Shown piece after piece: positions 9,148 through 19,654 of a stretch of 28,962 nt of DNA. A program made the position numbers and the translations under genes. The notes beneath the pieces were generated by a model, which worked only from the letters and a program-made list of their open reading frames with translations, was not told where the DNA came from and searched no databases. Location: positions 1 to 28,962 of the forward strand of contig FLMG01003117.1 in NCBI GenBank assembly GCA_900088475.1, given 5' to 3'. The DNA is from Hyphochytrium catenoides (Eukaryota; Sar; Hyphochytriomycetes; Hyphochytriales; Hyphochytriaceae). Position 1 is the stretch's first letter, and every line of letters starts with the position of its first letter.

Positions 9148-9861
9148 TTAACAAAATAGCTCCGACCTGAAAGGTCCTAGACTGCGCTGCTCATTTCCTC
9201 CTGTGGTCTCTCCACACTTTGTTCTTTTGCCAGACGTACTACGTTTGACGTTCAGACACGGCTTCGCACGACGTTGAAGGCTGCCGCCTATCGAGTGTTC
9301 TGCAGGGCAGTAAGGACACTTCCCAGTGAGATTTTGTCGATGGCGACTACTCCTTATCCTGTGCGAGCAACCATTTACGCTAGTTGGGAAAGGATAATGC
9401 GGTCGACAGTTGCAAATAACGGAGAAGAAGTTCACATAGCGGCTTGCTTTCTTTAGTTGTTGCATCTCTACTAAGGAGAAGGAGCTTTCTCCCTGCTGGT
9501 CTACATCTCTCCCCACCGGCTCCAGCCAGCGTATAGCTACGATGAGCGGTACATCTATTATTTTGCTTGAGGGATGATTTTGCGTATAGGTGGTGGTTCG
9601 CGGATCGGAGGGACAGGGGTTACATTCATACCCCTCATGACGAGGAAGACCTTTAATACACCGTCGTCTATTCCGGCCTTCAACATCTTCAGCGTCGGTC
9701 GTCTCGGGAAAGATAATGAGAGTTTCCATTGCCGCTTCAATAGCATGATGGGGCACTGAGACCAACAATAATGGAAGTTGTTGTCCAAGCCTCCGTTTCG
9801 TTGGCCCCATCGGCGAGGCATTGTCCGCCACCACTACTCGGTCGTTGAGGATGGGCCTCAC
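9148..9861 (-). CDS. Unidentified long ORF (237 codons), hypothetical or decayed
   Basis: This is the longest open frame in a gene-poor region. From a simple estimate with average stop density, an ORF this long is expected well under once in a random window of this size, so it probably is or was coding. I recognise no family. The N-terminal half (about residues 1-65) has normal-looking hydrophobic spacing (VSVPHHAIEAAMETLIIFPE). The C-terminal half is basic and includes a CPYC pair and SVICNC. A second minus-strand frame overlaps its start (9737-10138, MSHCPKCPRSYSAASGYEII...), and a third runs at 9558-9821, so frameshifts or introns may be present. It could be a transposon relic or exons of a spliced gene extending left towards 8.6 kb. 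Confidence 0.3.
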   Translation of the reverse strand: MRPILNDRVVVADNASPMGPTKRRLGQQLPLLLVSVPHHAIEAAMETLIIFPETTDAEDVEGRNRRRCIKGLPRHEGYECNPCPSDPRTTTYTQNHPSSKIIDVPLIVAIRWLEPVGRDVDQQGESSFSLVEMQQLKKASRYVNFFSVICNCRPHYPFPTSVNGCSHRIRSSRHRQNLTGKCPYCPAEHSIGGSLQRRAKPCLNVKRSTSGKRTKCGETTGGNEQRSLGPFRSELFC

Positions 9862-10199
9862 ATAGTAGGGGGTCCTTTAGCGGAGGCTGATCAAAGAAAG
9901 CTTCAGCATAGTGCACACAAGTTACCGCCTTTATGATAGAATTCCAAACAAAAGAGAAATCAGAAGCGCGAAGGGGTAAGGTTACATCGTTAGCCCTCCT
10001 CCGTCCGCAAGTTGTTCGATTGAATTGAGAGCTTCCTGTGCCTAAGACCGCGTAGTAGGCACCTTGATTGAGCAGCATGATGATTTCGTAGCCCGAGGCG
10101 GCTGAGTAAGATCGGGGACATTTGGGGCAATGAGACATTATTCCCTACGTTCCCTCTCTGTTTGAATGAATACATAGTCAACAAGAGGTTCACTAGAGG

Positions 10200-12480
10200 T
10201 TAATTCCGGGCATCGCTCGTTAGTGCAGCAGGCAGCGTCGTTGCTCCCTTCTTTTACGTATTTATTTCACCGTCTCCTGGCTGCGAAGCAGACCCCTCAG
10301 TCCTCGCCCGCTCTACAGACGCCGCACTACTACAAGCTGTTAGTAGCATGCCGTCAGAACCGAATGCCATTTGAGGAGTTCGCAGAGGGGTATACTAGGT
10401 AAGTCTTGGTGGCTGGAGGTGTCGTCCGGCCCGTCCGTGCGGTTATTATCCCACCTCTCTTCTATCCCCTCATACGCCCTCCCTTCATCATGGCCACCTT
10501 TTGTCTTGGTTAGTGACGGCTTGTAAGTCTTCGTCTAGTAGAGACTCTCTAGCCACTTCCTCTGAAGTAAATGTTCTTCAGATTCTGGAGCGCAATTTTC
10601 AGCAGTAACCCTTCTCTTGCTTGCATTGCCGAGTGTGACCACCATGGCCTTTCTTCCCTCCTTCTTCTTTTATTGTTGCTGAAGAATCTCAACTATCATT
10701 GTTGTTCGTTCTCCCATAATGATGGTGGAGGTAGGAGGAGAGATGTTGATGAAGAGATGAAGACTTAGAACAGTGTTATCTTTTCCTCCTCTTCCTCCTT
10801 TTTGAATAAGAAGTATGCGTTGGAAGTAGCTAGCTAGTTGGTTATACAGAAGCAATAATAGTCCTCAGAAGCGCTCGCTTCATCTTCCTTCCTTGTGAAC
10901 CATTCTCCTTGCCATCGTCCGCTTCAGAAAGACAACCAACGCTTCCCAGTCAATACGGAGCATAAGTAAGGAAAGATGAAGCGAGCTACTCGCACGACTA
11001 GTAGTGCATGCGGACGATTAGATGAATAGCTTTGATTAAGGCGCGCCGTGAACAACATTAAGACAGGTAGAATGCAGAGCTTTGGGCTGACAGAAGGACA
11101 AGCAGGTATAGGACAACCGCAGCCATTGGCGACCGGCTGCAACCATGCCTTCCATTATCCACCGCAGTGTACTAGGGTGATATTGAACTTACTTCTCTAA
11201 GCCTGGTCGTTGGACATAAGTAAGGCCGGGTTAAGAAGAAGGTTGAGAGGTCCGTGTCTAGAGGAAGACATGAAGGTCGGCAGCACCCATCAAGCCACAG
11301 GCCGCAGAAGCAATGACAAAGAAAAGAGTCCATCAGATATCATGGAAGAAGGTTAGGAGAGAAGTAGGAGGAGGAAAGGTGAAGAGAAAAAGCTGTGCCC
11401 CCTGCCCTTGCCTCTCCACTATTGCTTGAGCACACAGCAAGTCTGACGGTGGGTGGTGTGGGCACTCTTCTTTATAGCAGGGCAGTGGAGAAAAGAGACC
11501 AAACCTCCTGCAGTTGTGGGATGCACAGTAGAGAAAACGAGCAGGTGCACGACGAAACTTCTTTTCGAGAGGCTGCATGCATCGGTCGGGTCGCTTTTCC
11601 CTCTTTCTCCTATTCAGTGTGTTCGCTCCTATCATTATCTGGTCATGCTGGTGGAATGCCAGGATGGTTCCGCGGTGAAGAAGACGTAGGATTCTTTCTT
11701 TCTATGATTTGGAGCAAGGCGTGAACAAAGTCTTCGTCTTTCTCTGAGGATTAAAAGCAAAGATCGGCGCCGATGACTTAAACAGAGTTCCCTCTGCTTG
11801 GCGTTCTTAACGGTAGCATCATGACCTTACAAGGCTTGTTGGGAGCTTTCCTTGCCGCGTGACTGAGGGAAGAAGGCGGAAGGAGGCCCTTGACTCGAGT
11901 CTGAAAAGATAGTAGGAGCCGTTCTATAAAATTACTAACTAGCCTGAGTCCTAGACCATCATTTCCTCTTCGCCCGTGCCCTCCCATCTCCTTAAACAGT
12001 GCATCCCATGGCGTTCACAGGCGAGCAGTCTTGAGGTTTGAATGAGGGTAATTAGATCCTCTCGGTAACCGCGCAAGAATAATAGCTGCATGAGTAAGCA
12101 CCCTCCTGCTCTCTCTTTCTTTTTGTCTCTTTCTCCTGGCCTCGTTCTATGGTGCCTTGAACATGTTCATCATAGAAAGAAGTGAGTCCTCTCGGGACCT
12201 CCTGTATGTGACGTTGGTGGCTCTTCTATATCTACTTCCACTGGCTTGCTTGCATTCTTGCTCATAATTCTTGCCATTCTTCTCGTCGTGACCTTCGTAG
12301 ACAAAAAGAGAGACAGAGAAGAACGTCGGTGACGAGTCAGACGAGGATTCGCATTTGGCTTGTACGCTGCTGTTAATATTTGTTGTTCTTCTTCTCTAAA
12401 GCTGACGGAGGCAACCCTTGGCCTAGGTCCTGACTCAGTAGCCATACATGTCCCTAGGCTGACTCTAAAATATCATCTAA
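10200..12480. other. Gene-poor region
   Basis: Only short frames occur and I could not join any with consistent splice phases. CT-rich patches are shorter than at 5.9-8.5 kb. I see no repeat arrays, RNA genes or transposon motifs here. Confidence 0.4.
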
Positions 12481-12496
12481 TACGCTATCCGAGAGC

Positions 12497-12949
12497 TTAC
12501 CTCCTCCTGCCTCTCTTGGCTACTTTGTACGAGAACGCTGTCTCTTTTGCTGCCCAGTGAAAGAAGATATCCTTAGCAGCGGGACGGGCATGTGGATTAA
12601 CTCTCCTACGGCCATTTTTAAGGCTAACCTTTGTTGTTGCTACTCTCTTTTCCCAGAGCTCGACCGTGTCATTAGGTTCCAACGTGAGTGAGCTCAGCAC
12701 CATCATCCACATCACCGCCCACCAAGCATAGACTAATAATAGATCTATAGTTAGAAACAGTTCGTCTTTAGCGCAATACAGTTTTACGGGCCCAGGGAGT
12801 GCAAGAGACATAAGATACGCACACTTAATTAGCTGTCTGATTCCCTCCGCCCCGCTGTAGAACGTGGATACAGTATCTAACTCCTGCTTTAGAACTACCG
12901 GTACATCTTCATAAGTGATTACCACGGCATCGTACGATGGTTTATTCAA
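12497..12949 (-). CDS. Hypothetical ORF with embedded donor site (weak)
   Basis: This minus-strand frame of 150 codons begins MNKPSYDAVVITYEDVPVV and has a hydrophobic segment LLLVYAWWAVMWMMVLSSL that could be a membrane span (about residues 70-88). Its stop codon overlaps a good donor (GAG|GTAAGC at 12500). A frame-compatible acceptor lies only about 42 bases downstream, shorter than the other introns here (105-309), leading to a basic stretch (12170-12445). Frames this long are expected about twice by chance in the window, so the call is weak. Confidence 0.18.
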   Translation of the reverse strand: MNKPSYDAVVITYEDVPVVLKQELDTVSTFYSGAEGIRQLIKCAYLMSLALPGPVKLYCAKDELFLTIDLLLVYAWWAVMWMMVLSSLTLEPNDTVELWEKRVATTKVSLKNGRRRVNPHARPAAKDIFFHWAAKETAFSYKVAKRGRRR

Positions 12950-13939
12950 GTCTGTACAAGTACAGGCCTGGTAATTTCAAGCTAGCATCTGCATCCAAGT
13001 CCACTACTACCTGAGACGAGGAATTACGGTACCTGTTACTTATTATGGTCAGAACTGCGCAGTCTACTTGTACTTTCTTTCGTCTCCTGAAATCCTGAGA
13101 ATCTCAGGCCTTCTCCGATACCGTTCTACTCCTGTAGATCTACAAGTAGTCTAAAGACTTGCAACTACTGTCTACAATGTGGTGGTGTGGGAGATTGTAC
13201 TGCCTGGACTTGCACTACCCGTAGTACTTATCTTTCAGTTATTGTATTTATACTTGTAGGTTGTTCCTTGTGATAGAACTGTACAGCTCTAAGTGGAGAA
13301 TAACTTTGAGGATAATACTTTGTGTAGAGGTTAGGCGAGTAGATAAGTTTCTCTGACAAAAGGTACAGGGCACCGCTACTCTACTTGCACAAGTATCCAG
13401 CACGCCATCCAGCCGTGCATGTCAGGGCACTCAGATGTCATTGCCATCCACAACTCATCAGGAAGGGAATGCAGCGAGCGAGGTGTCGGGACAGCAGCGA
13501 CAGGAGTAGAGCCCATCATGACCTACTTGTTCTACTATCATCAGGAGAGCACTCCCACCATCATCATTAGTCGCTTCACAAAGGGAAGTGACGGATGATG
13601 CTGCAGCCCACATAGCCATAGGCTCATGCTTCACTTCTTCTCAACTTCTTCCCTGGTAGTAGGAGCGGCGCGCATGCTCTCAATCAGCGCGTGACGCTGA
13701 GCAGCAGCCATCACAGGCATACATACTGCGGCGCAGCGCCAATTGAGAAAGGTGGCATCGTCCTGTGCTATCCTGGCCTGACACTTGGCATTCTCGTTTG
13801 ATACGGACACCCCACCAATACGCCTTAGCCTCCAGACAGATAGTGGGACGTAGTAGTGCTAATTCGCGGCAGGGTCCAAATATCAGTACCTGTCCGACTG
13901 GAGTCCGTTGCGCTTGACAGGAAGCAAGAAGAAGAGGCA
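12950..13939. other. No gene seen; TACTTGTA-like motifs recur
   Basis: This is the roughly 1-kb stretch upstream of the glycosyltransferase gene. No coding frame is supported. The core ACTTGTA/TACAAGT recurs at about 12955, 13068, 13142 and 13253, with a near match at 13384, and the 14-base dyad CTGTACAAGTACAG lies at 12952-12965. These may be regulatory sites for the divergent or downstream gene, but that is speculation. Confidence 0.35.
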
Positions 13940-15217
13940 ATGAGAGGGAGTGTGAGAAATACTAAGCCCTCCACTGATGGTAACGAGCTCTGGCGAAAGG
14001 ATCCAGGTTGGTCGGATGCGTCTAATCAACCTGGGAGAAGCCTGTCAGTAGCGTTTAGATCGATGATTATGGTTACGCTGTTGGTCTTGGCGCTGACGCT
14101 TGCCATATTCAATTCTTGTTGGCGAGATTCTTCCGATGTCCTACGCGCTCCAGCATTGCAGTATATTCATGGAGACAAACTGACAGAGAGTGCTACCGGT
14201 GGCCCAGCTCTTCGTGCTAGTCCTGCCACAGGTCTCTTGTTGCCTCTGACGTCAACTACTGCTTCTGTTCCAGGCCGGAATTCAGCATCAGCGTGGTGGT
14301 CTAACACAGCGCTGACGGACCCGAAGGTCAGAGTCATCTCCATGATCTCACGTGGAGACTACCAGAGACTCGGAAGCTTTATGGCTCACTGGGACCTCCA
14401 CAACGTCAGTTACTTTCCCAAACCAACGCTCTTCCACGCTGTAGACGTGGCAGGAATCCCCAGAGAAGAAATGTGGTTTAGCAGAAGCGATCAAAGTAAC
14501 TCCTACTATTATAGCAGCTTTGGCGCTTATGGTTGCTTGCTATCTCACCTCCATCTCATGAAGGAGCATGAAGCAGAAAACCAGAACCGCCATGCAGATG
14601 AGCTCGACAAGTACAGCGACTTAGTCATCTTTGAGGATGATGCTGCTTTCATTGACGGCTTTGAGGATATTCTCATAAAGACTCTAAGGGACAACAAACG
14701 AGCTCTCTCGGATTGGGACTTCTTCTACCTTGGCGGCACTGTATGGAGGCCGCCTATGGTCAATGCATCCGCCATGGGCTATTTCAAGTTGGAGACCATG
14801 GGGAACACTCACGCTTATATGATAAGAGGCAAATCTATCAGGAGGATCGTTGAGTACATCGAGTCTAATAGGGATATCCTGCCGATCGATATCGTATACT
14901 CTGACCTGATGGAGAGGAAGATCATGAATGGTTATTCTCCTGGTAAGATACTCTCGGGGCAATTGCAGGATGCTGGTAGCGTGATCAATGCGCGAGAGAC
15001 CAACTTCGCACATGGAGCTCAGAACACCATGACCCTAGGCTGTGGGTTTATGAATATGATTGGAGAGTTCTGCGACCAGTGTGCGGATAAGGCTAGCATC
15101 AAAGGGGCTGCTTGCGGGGCCTGCTGTGGGCCTTATACGTACCGAGTCCGTCACACGGTATTCAACGCGGCCTTAGGAAGTACCTCGATTGTGCCTGGGG
15201 AAGTTGTCAGAGCATGA
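13940..15217 (+). CDS. Type II membrane glycosyltransferase, GT25-like
   Basis: The 425-residue protein has a basic N-terminus and one hydrophobic span (about 42-58), as in Golgi type II glycosyltransferases. The lumenal domain carries the marks of family GT25 (LPS/collagen galactosyltransferase-type). They are VRVISMISRGDYQRL near 130, the GAYGCLLSH motif (195-203), the acidic metal/nucleotide motif FEDDA (E232, D233, D234), DWDFFYLGG (258-266) and a late LPID motif (D317). It probably transfers a hexose from a nucleotide sugar to a protein or glycan in the Golgi. Sequons N155-V-S and N275-A-S suggest lumenal exposure. The C-terminus has six cysteines (368, 378, 381, 392, 395, 396; C-x9-C-x2-C-x10-C-x2-C-C) not typical of the family. 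The start is the first ATG in the frame, and it puts the membrane anchor at the expected place. No intron is seen. Acceptor and donor are unknown. Confidence 0.85.
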   Translation: MRGSVRNTKPSTDGNELWRKDPGWSDASNQPGRSLSVAFRSMIMVTLLVLALTLAIFNSCWRDSSDVLRAPALQYIHGDKLTESATGGPALRASPATGLLLPLTSTTASVPGRNSASAWWSNTALTDPKVRVISMISRGDYQRLGSFMAHWDLHNVSYFPKPTLFHAVDVAGIPREEMWFSRSDQSNSYYYSSFGAYGCLLSHLHLMKEHEAENQNRHADELDKYSDLVIFEDDAAFIDGFEDILIKTLRDNKRALSDWDFFYLGGTVWRPPMVNASAMGYFKLETMGNTHAYMIRGKSIRRIVEYIESNRDILPIDIVYSDLMERKIMNGYSPGKILSGQLQDAGSVINARETNFAHGAQNTMTLGCGFMNMIGEFCDQCADKASIKGAACGACCGPYTYRVRHTVFNAALGSTSIVPGEVVRA

Positions 15218-16926
15218 TAATAGGCACACCAGCCAGACTCTGCCTGATGGCGACAGTCAGGTAGTTCTTTGTTGTCATGGCACCTTGTGGCAAGAAATGG
15301 CTCTTTTTTTTCTGTGAGAAGCGGCTTTTGCTATATATTACTGTCTGTTGCTAGGACAAGAGGATAAACGACACGATCGCTCAGAACAATCGGCCATGAC
15401 CCGTACGTCTCATCGTCATTCATTGTTCTTAACAGCAAAAGAAGACACTTGAAGAAGAAGTGGAAGGATAACAAAACAGTATAATAATGACAAGTTTGCT
15501 CCCTATCTTTTATTCTATATGGCCTGACTTCACCGCTCAGCCAGGGCAGCGACTCTGCGGTCCATGCATCGTCTATCTATCTGTTCCATTTGTACTTCGA
15601 GCACTCGGCCAGCGTGCGAATTTCCTGGCAGGCCTCATCCATTCTTTTTTCCTTAGTTCCGCATAGATGACATCATACATAACAGGAGAGCCCATCTCCT
15701 GTTTCTGTTCGATGAGGGGTAGTCTTTCGCTGTCCCATACTACCTTTGCTCTTCTCTCCTTGCAATCCGTCATCCACCATGTTTGCTGGTAGCATCTAGC
15801 AAGGTAGTACAGGATGGTTGTTGGTCTCACACTTTCAAGCTCTTCTTCTCTGCTAGTGAAAGAGATTGGTCATCGCTTGGAAGAAGCAGGAGCTAGATAC
15901 ATTTGGTCGTGCTATCTCGGCCCGTCACTTTCTTTTGATTGCGCCGTGGTCTTTGACGTTCGTCTTTCAGAGGAGGATATCGTTGTCTTCTCGACAGAGC
16001 TCAGCAGAGCCTTTGAAAGAATGTGGGAGGTCGATGACATATACCAGTCAAAGGCCAAGAGTGAGACGGATTAAGAATAATACTCAGTGAGAAAGGATAA
16101 CTTGGCCTTTTCACTGCGTAAGAAGGACCGTCAGCCATTTCCTTCCGGGAGCTAGACTGTTGAGCACCGGAAGATAGACCGACTCCTTATGAGAAACGAC
16201 ACTTGCACCAGACATTAAGACACTGGCCGACCAGGCAAACAGAGGAACCATAGTACTATGAAGAAGATAAAGAAGCAGATTGACGAGGGCCGAAGTTGGT
16301 ATGTGCAAAAGAGCTTCATAGAGACCAACAGCCTTAAGGAGGGCGGTCGCACACATGTGCACCCGAAGGACACGAAGATCCACTTTGAGTGCATTGTGAT
16401 AAGGGTTAGCCGCCAATTAATTAGCGCACATTGTGCGCTTTAGGTATGCACGGGAGTGTTGGGTATAGGGTTCCGAACCTTCCGCTGAAAGAAGCGTTAC
16501 ACAAGTATCCTGACCGGACCCGGACCGTCCCAGCAACCACTCCTCCGGCCAAACATGAAGATATTCTTTGGTCGAATGCTCACCCGTCTGCTCACCAGCA
16601 CCATCATCGCCTTTCTCCGCCTTCATCACCATCGATGCTTATCCTCCTTTATCCCTGTCCTTGCTGCTGCTGCTCACCTGCAGCTACCGCTCCTCCTCCT
16701 CCGGGCGACTTCGTCGGTCAGAAGACAGGTAAAGGTATGTGATAAAGAGGAGGCACCGTCGGTTGGTGGAGAAAGCAGAGAAATGAATGACGCGGCAAGT
16801 AATTAGATTTGTAGCTCTTGCCCCGTTGCTCCATAGCGCCTGCCGTCAAAAACTCTTCTTCATAACAAGATAAGCTCAGCCCAGCCCAAGCGCACGCACA
16901 GCACTCTGCAAGCACCACTTACAAAT
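15218..16926. other. Intergenic; one small doubtful ORF
   Basis: This separates the glycosyltransferase and TIR genes. A small plus-strand frame (15814-16074, MVVGLTLSSSSSLLVKEIGH...) has protein-like composition but no family, no start context I can judge and no splice support, so I leave it uncalled. An 8-base inverted repeat around one base (AGCGCACA-T-TGTGCGCT) lies at 16423-16439, about 490 bases before the TIR start. No promoter motif is evident. Confidence 0.4.
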
Positions 16927-19654
16927 ATGACGACAACCGCGACTCGCCGAAGGCATGTATTCTTCGCTGCTGACTCTCAGGATGAGAAGGACAGTGCCGT
17001 CGTTGCCGCGCTCAAAGCGGAGATGCAGGCCAAAAATATCCGCTACTACCAGCCTAAGCGGGATGAGGACGTCAACACCTCAATCGCGCACGGGATTGAG
17101 GGCGCAAGTGTCGTCTTGGTATTTGCCTCTCCCGCTCTTCAGCGCTCGAAGACGGGGTCTAAGGTTGTCAACTATGCAGACCAGACGAAAACACCTTTGT
17201 TGAATGTCAAGCATCGGCCAGAGTTCCAGCCGACAGACTGGCTGGGTGCCATCTTGGCTCCAGTGGCATCCTGCGCTCCCGCTTGTGACGAGATCTTGAA
17301 TACGATCTCCTCTGTTTTGCAAATCCACATTGCAGCGCTAACAGTAAGTCCTGAAGAGCAGCTGCAGCTTCAGTCAGAGGCACAACTGGATTCTGAAAAT
17401 GCAGAGGACCAGGGTCGTTATTTCTTCTATGGCGGTACGGCGATGGGAAATGTGGACGCCTACTACGGTCACGGTGGCTCTAACTACCCGATGGCTTTTG
17501 AGGTGAGCTCCGTCTACATTATGCTGGATGCAGTGTGTATTATTTGACCACCTACCATTGCGCCCTTGCTCCTTCCTTATTACTGTTCTGACATCACTTC
17601 GTTCTCTGCCCACACTCTCCCCATTGCCCGCTTCTCGCCGTTTCCTTGCCAATTGGCGGTGATGGTTTCTCAAGTTTCTTGGATTGGAGGATGGTAGGGT
17701 CTTTGGGCAAGGCGATGACCAAGTTGGCGCGTTCACCATTGCAGGAAACTATGACCAGGTTTCTCCCGGTGACTGCGGGAATGTGTCCTTCTGCAAGCAG
17801 TACATCGGACGCCACACTGTTTATTACTCGGGAAGCATAAGCCTTGAGGGAGCAACGTGCACAATGCAGGGAACATGGGAGATTCCAAGCGATGGAACAG
17901 TTTTCAGTGATGCCTTTGGGATTACACTCGCGCTTTCGCTGCCATCTTCCGCTAGCCTCCACCCTCAGAAGGGCTATAGCGCAGTGGCAAGACTGCTGCA
18001 GGGAGAAGCACTGGTTAATGGCCATGAACCGAGCGCCACCATGCCGGGAGGAAAGGCCTCGTCTCGTGGCACGCGAGTACTCGTATTATATTGTTCCCCC
18101 CAACACGCTCTCTCTGAGAGAGTCACTGCCGCCCTCACGGCGGCGGGAATTCCCGCTGAACTTCCTGAACTCGATGTCAATGCCATGATCCGTGCGGTAG
18201 CAGAGAATGCCGCAGCGGTTGTACCTCTAATGAGCCAAGCATATCAAGACTCTGCGATAGCCAACAAGGTTCTCGCTTACGCTGAGAGAGCAGGAGTTCC
18301 CATTGTTCCAGTGAAGGCACAGAAAAACTTCACGCAGAGCAGTTGGTTGGGCGTGATCTGCGCAGGAGCTCTCTGGACCCAGATCACGGATGATGACAGT
18401 GCCTTTGATCAGAAGATTAAGGACTTGATCGTGCAGCTCTCAGCTTACACGTCTCCTTCCTCTTCTTCCCTAGCCAACGGCGATTCTAACAATTCGCAGG
18501 TCCTCGTTGACGGTATAAATGCGACTGGTTACTACCTTCAGCAGCAGACAAAGCATCCAATGCGGTTTGACATGTTTGCGATGGTAAACGGGAATATTGC
18601 TGGGCAGGGTGACGATGAGATCGGTCCGTTTGTCATTCAAGGAACCTATCTCCCGGAGCAAGAGCCACAGAGCAGCTACCAGGTCCAATTTGTCAAGCAA
18701 TATCTTGGAAAACACCAGGTGATATACGCTGGAGTTGGAAGAGCAAGTGACGACGGGATCTACCTCGTTCTTCAGGGTACCTGGACGATAGGTGAGTGGT
18801 CTGATGGTTTTGAGCTCCAGTTGCCATTAGAGCGGCAATCTTCGCAGCGAGGCTTGCATATTATGTTGAGCTACCAATGGAACAGTCAAGAAACCGTGAA
18901 GAAAGTGGCGGATCTCCTCAGATCGAGGAATATTCGGATCTGGTTCGACATCTCAGGAGATATGAAAGGGAATATCAACGCGGCTATGGCCAACGGCGTA
19001 GAGAAAGCGGCGGCAGTGGTGAGCTTCACCTCCAGTGCTTATTCAAAGAGTGTCAACTGCCAAAAAGAGCTCAATTATGCCTCACAGCTAAAGAAACAGA
19101 TCATACCCGTTCTCCTAGAGGATGCCAGCACAGCTGACAATTGGCTGCGAAGCATCGTTGCATCACTGAACGCCGTCAACATGCAAGACAACAATCAATT
19201 CAATGAAAGCTCCGATCTTCTTGTCCAAAGGATTGATGCCATTTTGAAGCAGAGGGAGGCCGAAGATGAGTCGTCCCTTCCTGCCTCCAAAGTGACCACG
19301 CGCTTTGAAGGCGGCTCAGTGGCTGGAAAGTACTATCAACAAGGGCAAGGTGTGGACATGTATTTTGAGTTCTTCAGCCTCCGGCAAGGAAGAGTATCTG
19401 GACAGGGAGAGGACCAGATTGGAGTCTTCACTATGGCAGGGACCTATGACAACAGTGGTGCGGCGACCTTCATCAAGCAGTATATCGGAAAGCATCAGGT
19501 GCAGTACGATGGGACCATTAGCTATGACTCTAACGGTGGATTCCGAATGGAAGGGAGCTGGTGGGTAGGCGCATTGACAGATAAGTTCTATCTTCAATCT
19601 CTCACCAGTGCTGCCAAAAAGAAGATGGTCCACGCCGCCAATGGACAGCCTTGA
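16927..19654 (+). CDS. Three-fold TIR + beta-module repeat protein (one intron)
   Basis: Exons 16927-17502 and 17675-19654 join in phase 0 to 851 residues. There are three TIR domains (about 9-135, 325-453, 585-718), each followed by a beta-rich module of about 100 residues (about 164-282, 476-577, 742-835). The module consensus is M-x-F-[ED], GQGxDxxGxF, F-x-KQY[IL]G[RK]H, Y-x-G and G-[TS]-W. TIR3 has a good box 1 (IMLSYQW), RIWFDISGDMKGNI, and SVNCQKELNYA with Glu657 at the position of the catalytic Glu of NAD-cleaving TIRs. The aligned residues in TIR1 (V80) and TIR2 (V391) are valine, and their W-F-D/GDMKGN segments are lost. All three keep a W-L-x-x-I motif. No signal peptide or membrane span is visible, so it is probably cytosolic. 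Likely roles are NAD-based signalling or cell death, or TIR scaffolding; ligands are unknown. The exon junction is confirmed because it restores the module motif MAFE|FLGLEDGRVFGQG. Confidence 0.88.
17503..17674 (+). other. Intron of the TIR-repeat gene
   Basis: This is a 172-base GT-AG intron (GTGAGC...CTCAAG) in phase 0. It has CT-rich internal sequence and contains stops in the coding frame. It interrupts only the first beta module, between FE and FLG; the corresponding points in modules 2 and 3 are uninterrupted. Removing it restores the repeated M-x-F-[ED]-x-[FL] pattern exactly, which fixes both splice sites. Confidence 0.9.

Noticed and set aside
12170-12445. Possible homeodomain-like stretch (EEEQQILTAAYKPN...)
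   Set aside because: It lacks the invariant WF-N-R of helix 3, and the resemblance stops after helix 1.
13856-13939. Upstream extension of the glycosyltransferase frame
   Set aside because: It has no ATG; the first ATG at 13940 places the membrane anchor at the expected distance.
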